Assembly: GCA_037783545.1 (NCBI GenBank)
Contig: JBBELK010000329.1
Coordinates: 4,540,501 to 4,604,500, forward strand
Length of the DNA stretch: 64,000 nt
Origin: Henricia sp. BOLD:AAB3569
Lineage: Eukaryota > Echinodermata > Asteroidea > Spinulosida > Echinasteridae
Reading direction: 5' to 3'
A program made the position numbers and the translations under genes. Positions within the stretch are counted from its first letter, which is position 1, and every line of letters starts with the position of its first letter. The notes under the pieces are model-generated. The model searched no databases, was not told the DNA's origin, and worked only from the letters and a program-made list of their open reading frames with translations. Positions 36,701 to 42,700 of the stretch are shown here, piece after piece.

Positions 36701-39700
36701 CTGGTCATCTGAATACCGAGTGTACATGTGAAAGGAGGTATGACAGTACATCATATGCTATGTGATTCACGCTAAAGGCTAATTATCTAAGCTGCTAGTG
36801 GCAGAATCGATTCCAAATTGAGAATCGAAATTGCAATTCCGTCTTTTGGAGGAATCGATTCCCATAATTATCTTGGCGACCAAAAAAAGTAACAGTCAAT
36901 TCTGAATGTTTATTAATGCACAAATTACAAAATTCTAGAAATTTGGTATAGATTTTGTGTCAGGTTTCCGAGATATTTTTCCGACTTTTGTTTTAAGAAA
37001 TGGTTTTCAGGAACAGTGCTCTCCTCTTCTTCATCCATTGGACAGACTCAAGCTATATTTACAGCACGCCGTATACCACTAGGCAGTACAGTCCGTCTGC
37101 ATCTCATCAGTATAGTCCCGCCAAAATTGCGTATACCTCACCAGCATCAGCGCTCTTTTACAGCATTCTATGCAAGCATTCGGAACCTACTTCTGCTGTG
37201 TTAGCTCAATCTAGCTGAGCTTTCATAATTTGTTTGTTAACAAGCCCCCTCATAATTTAGCTGTGGTTTTCTTTCCACTATATAGCTAGACTTGAGGTCA
37301 AGTCTCTAGACAGTCGTATTTGGTTCGTCTGACGCCTATAATCCCCACACGCAACAGTCGTTGTTATGAATAGTACCTGTCTAGAGACTTGAGAAACCTG
37401 TATTCGCGCCAATATCAATGCATTCATGGCGCGTAATATATAATCACGCAGTTGCCATAGAACAAGTCAGAGGAGTAACATGAATATTAATGTTGTCCTG
37501 CGTTTCGACCAATCAGCTCTCTACGTCCAATTCTGGTAGCAAACTCCATAGACCGTGTACAAAACGGAAACAGGTTTCTCAAGTCTGTAACTAGAGGTCG
37601 ATTAGACTTGTTCCCAGTCCATTCGCGACTACGCTGCTGCGGTTTACGAACCAACCGGTCTAGTTACAGACTTGACATCAAGTCTACTATATAGCTAGCT
37701 ACATGTTCTCTTGAAAGGGGGTTTAAATTTAAAAAAAAAAAGAAGCCGGATGGGTTCGCGATTGTTGGAATTGCCCAAACCTGCTCGTTAGCGTAATTGG
37801 TTGGCAGGAATTCTCGTTAACAATTTAATGTTAATGGAGCCAATAGACGGGTATAACAAGATATCAGAGCAAGATATGAGGCAAGAGCGGAAGACTGGAC
37901 CGGAATCTTCGGGGGCGATACGGGCTAATGAGCCCATGAGGACCGCTGGTACAAAAGCAATGGAATCGCTGGAATTAGCGGAATGGAATACATTGTTCGC
38001 TTTTTGTTTGAATACAATTTATTCTTTGGAGAAGAATGCACAAAATTATCGTTTTGTACGGGCCCCCACAAAAAGACATTTTCATTCAACTCAAATTTTA
38101 AATTATTTTGAAATGTTGGCTGGTTCCTTTCATAAGAGAAATTCTTTAATTGCCGCCTAGATTCTGCAAGTACGGGTGGCTGTTTTTGCCAGGGCCGCGC
38201 AGATTCTGTGAAAGGTCGCTTAAAACGGCAAATTTCATTAATTCAAACCAAAGAGGAAACTAACCTTATAGATTGAATTAGAAGACTTTTACAGTAGCAT
38301 TGTAACTTGTACTTTGGAGAGAATTGGTTTCTAAGTTAAAAAGGATGTTTTAGCTAATCAGATTTGAATTATCGAAAAGCCACTTTTGTTAAAAGTCTCC
38401 GTTGCATGTTCTACCTTGAAAGGATCAGTTTTATACTAAAACGGATAGCTTTAAAGTAAACAAGGTAATCTTGAATTTTAGACGTTTGGGGGGAGGGGGA
38501 GGGGGGAGGGGTGGTGGGGGAGGGGTGGTGGGCGGGGGAGAGCTTTGCTCACAAAACGGCGGTTCTTTCCTGTTTTCAACAATAAATCTTGTGCGCATTC
38601 GCAAAGGCTCATAGGATGGATGACAAACATTGCCTGCGAAGTGTGTGTATTATAGGGCTGTGGTCGAGTCCATCACAAGCCTTCACGAGTCCACCACAAG
38701 TCCCTGCAGGGTCTTAATTCAAGTCACAAGCTATTCATATGAACTCCAACAAAGGCATTCGTTTGTGCGTGTTCATCCTTTGCTTCTTGTTACTGGACTT
38801 ATGACGGACGTTTGGTTTTCAGCATTTTTCCTCTGATAATACCAAGCATGTTAACCAACATGTCTCGAAACAGAAATGAAGAAATCACTGGGATTCCTTT
38901 TACCGAGGGGGTAAGAATTGAGAAGTTGATCATGAATATTTTCTTTAAAATGACTTATCAGGCACCAATAAGTGCAGATTTGAAAAGAAATTGAAGATTT
39001 TCTTATTAGAAAACTAATTTCCACGCATCCAGTTTCATGTGTTTGTGCACAAGGTCTGCATGATCAACTACACTCGACCAAAAACGTTCTGTCACCATGT
39101 AAGACATTTGTAGATATTTATTATGAAATTGGATTTAATGTAGGAACATAATATCACATTTTAGCTGAACATATCACTCAAAGGAATAGAGCTCAACGGT
39201 GTTGCAGGAATGCAACAAAGGAGTGTGGGGTCAGAATGAAAAACACAAAAAAACAACGATGTCAACTTTATTGCACTCAAGCAAGGGGAGTTACAGTTCA
39301 GTATTTTGCTTCCACGGCATACCTAATGCACGATTCAGATGGGACAATTTAACCATTTTGATTTGGATGTTTTTGACAAGACATTGATAAATTCAAACTC
39401 ACTTAAACATTTCCTAATTGTCTACACACAAATTGCCCAAATCACAAGTTGCATTGTTCTTTGGTGTTTTTCATTCTGACCCCACACTCCTTTGTTGCAT
39501 TCCTGTTCAGTCAAGCTTGCCATCATGATCTCTCTCTCTTGAGCTCTATTCCTTTGAGGGATATGTTCAGCTAAAATTTGATATTTTATTTTCCTACAAT
39601 AAATCCAATTTAATAATAAATATCTATAAATGTCTTACTGGTGACGGAACATTTTTGGTCGAGTGTATATGGGCTATATACTCAATCCTTTCCTATAAAC

Positions 39701-42700
39701 AAAAGTCCTTTAAACTTGGACAATAGTTATTTAGCAAAAAAATTACAATTTAAATTAATGTGACATAATTTTGACTTAAGTTTATCAAAATGATGTCTGA
39801 CACGACTAATTAACGTTAGTTTGAGTCGTGGTTTATTTTATTTCATTTTATTTTACTTGTATTTATTTTGGTTACAGTGACCCAGCGCCGTTTCGTACGG
39901 CGCGTGCCGTTGCTATGAATTCTCCCACATGCCACCTTTTCGTTTCATAAACATGTGGTTTTTAATAAAATAACATAATAAGCCACATTTCTAACACATA
40001 AATTAAGAGACACCAAAATCGAATCTTGTCTATAACCTTCATATCGTGAGTGCCATGTATGAATTATGCAGTCGCTAACTCGTTTCGCCAGTAATAAATT
40101 AAATACATTTAATTCTGAAGAATTAAATACTGGCATGCAGAAACCACAGTAATTTATTCTTGTTTAAATGTGCGCAACGTAAAGCTTATTAAATAATGCC
40201 TTTTGTGCATGTGCGCCAAGATTATTGTTGTTCCGGAAATTGCCGCAGACACACGACGTAAACGTGCGACATATTTTCGTCATGCGTATAGTGCGTAAGG
40301 TTTTATGCGTATAAAACAAATAACGCGACAAATTTCATATGTACAAGGTGTTCCAGAAAGAAACGAAACCGAGATTTATCGATGTTTAATCATACTTTAA
40401 TCTCAATCTTGAATAATAAATGACACATATTTGGAAAGCTTAGTTCGTCATCTTTCATTTAATACCACTCATATGATACATACTTCACGCATGAATGAAT
40501 AAAGACAATATGAAGCAGGGCTACCAAAAAGTCTTTTGCACAACGATACCTGAATTTCAGGGGTTTCAACACGCACGTTTTTAATGCACAAGTGACCATC
40601 TCCGAATCCATTCATGCAAAAAATCGGTCAGGTGTAAAAAAAACGAATGATTTAAAAATAACATGGAAATTCAATCAAAATTTAAATGCAGGATATCTGT
40701 CATCCATGGCTCATTTTTCCTGACTGAGGTATCATACGAAAGGGCAGGAAATTAACTTTTTAGAAATGTGATTTTCTCTTTGAAATTCAGGTATCGTTGT
40801 GCAAACGACTTTTTGGTAGCCCTGCTTAATATTGTCTTTATTCATTCATATGCGTGAAGTATGTATGTTATCAAATTCAAGATGAGTAACTAAGCTTTCC
40901 AAATATGTGTCATTTATTATTCAAGATTGAGATTAAAGTATGATTAAACATCGATAAAACTCGGTTTCGTTTTTTTCTGGGACACCTTGTATAGTAGGGG
41001 CGTTCGAGTCGCTTACTGTTATACCATGTGACAGGGGGTTCAGACCGGGTGAAACCGCAATAAACTTTGTCAATGCACACAGACATCTACTGATTAAGCA
41101 AAATGTATTTACAGTCCTATATTGTGTCATAAATCTGTATTTTTCTTCGTTCTCACGTCGCGATTCCAAACTGTCCGCCATGTTTTACTTCTCGCGGTTA
41201 TTAGGTGACCCGCCCACGAGCTCGGGCAGTGGTGGCTGCCACCGGGGCAGACTTGTGTATCACGTGATGGCTAAAAGAACGAACCGGTGTAAGTTTGTGT
41301 TACACGGTGTAAGCATATCGAACGCCCCTTATACTGCGCACTGCTCCTCCGTTTAAATTTAAAGACAGATTACATGATTAAAAAACTGTTAAAATTGGCC
41401 TTAAAGGCCCATTGTATCATTTGCAATGACCCAATTTTGTTTTTCAAAATCTCACACAAAGTGTTGATAGCAATAGTGATAAACACCACATGAATTTATA
41501 TCCGTCCAAAATGGTATTTCATGCTGGAAATTGACAACCGAAGGTGGTTTTCTAAACAAAATTACTATTCACTTGTACCAAAAATATATAGATTTTCAAG
41601 GTTTTCTGAAGCATTGATGCATCTAAGTAGCTAAAATTTCTTCAGGCTAGTTTACCAACATTCTTCCTTAGATATGTTACACTCTTATTCCACGAATCTG
41701 TAAAAAGCTTTATCTTGCAAATGATACATAGGGCCTTTAAATCCAGGTTGGGTAAAAACAACCTACATGTATGTAAATCAGCTCAGTACCTCATACGTTC
41801 CGAGTAAGCAATTAAGGAAAACTGTGTTCATGCTTTCAAGAAATTGTGCGAAGCCGCCGTACTATTAAGTCTGGTTTATTGGCTTATACATGGAAAACAT
41901 AGTGATATAATACCAGTCTAGTCAGGGTCTCTAGGTTTGTTCACTTGAGGGCGTCCTTGTAAAATGCGTATGCACACGCATTTATATAAATTCATCTTTA
42001 ATTATCGTTTTCTTGTAAACAATACCGTCTCTGGCGGAATCATTGCATCGGACAGTAGGAACCATTTCTATCTTACATTTATTACGGTCAAAACTATTTT
42101 TGGTTGACTAAAATGTTGGGACAATTAATACAAATCTTGTATGCGGAATTTAACCCGACTATGAACATATTTAAACTGCATGCATGCTTTTTACTTTAGA
42201 TAAAGTGTCCAGGGGCCAATTTCATAAAGCTGTTTAGCCAAAACAATTGACAGTGTTCGAGTCGTAGCTACGCTACTCGAATATGGTTTCAAAGGAGCCC
42301 TATTATATCGTATGTTTCTCTTTTTACGTCATGTCACAAATTCTGGGGCATTGGTTAAATCATTATCGAGTTAATGGAATCCCTAAATACAAAACTATAA
42401 TATTTTGGGAAAACGGTCAATGTTAGGCACACTTTTTAAAAGTACAGTAGGCATTCACTTGAAAATGGTAAATGATTAAATAAAAGAACTAGTATCCCAC
42501 GGGTATATAAATCCGTCTGGCGTCGCAAATTTAATGAATATATGCTTCGTGCAGACGACATAGACAACTCACGCATAATGTACACTTTTTGGTCAGAGGC
42601 ACATCATTGGTGCAATGCATCGCGTTGCGCGTATCAGTAGTACGCGCAACGCGTCGCGTACGCACTTGGCGCAGAGTGCCAAAGGAGCACTTTGTGCACA

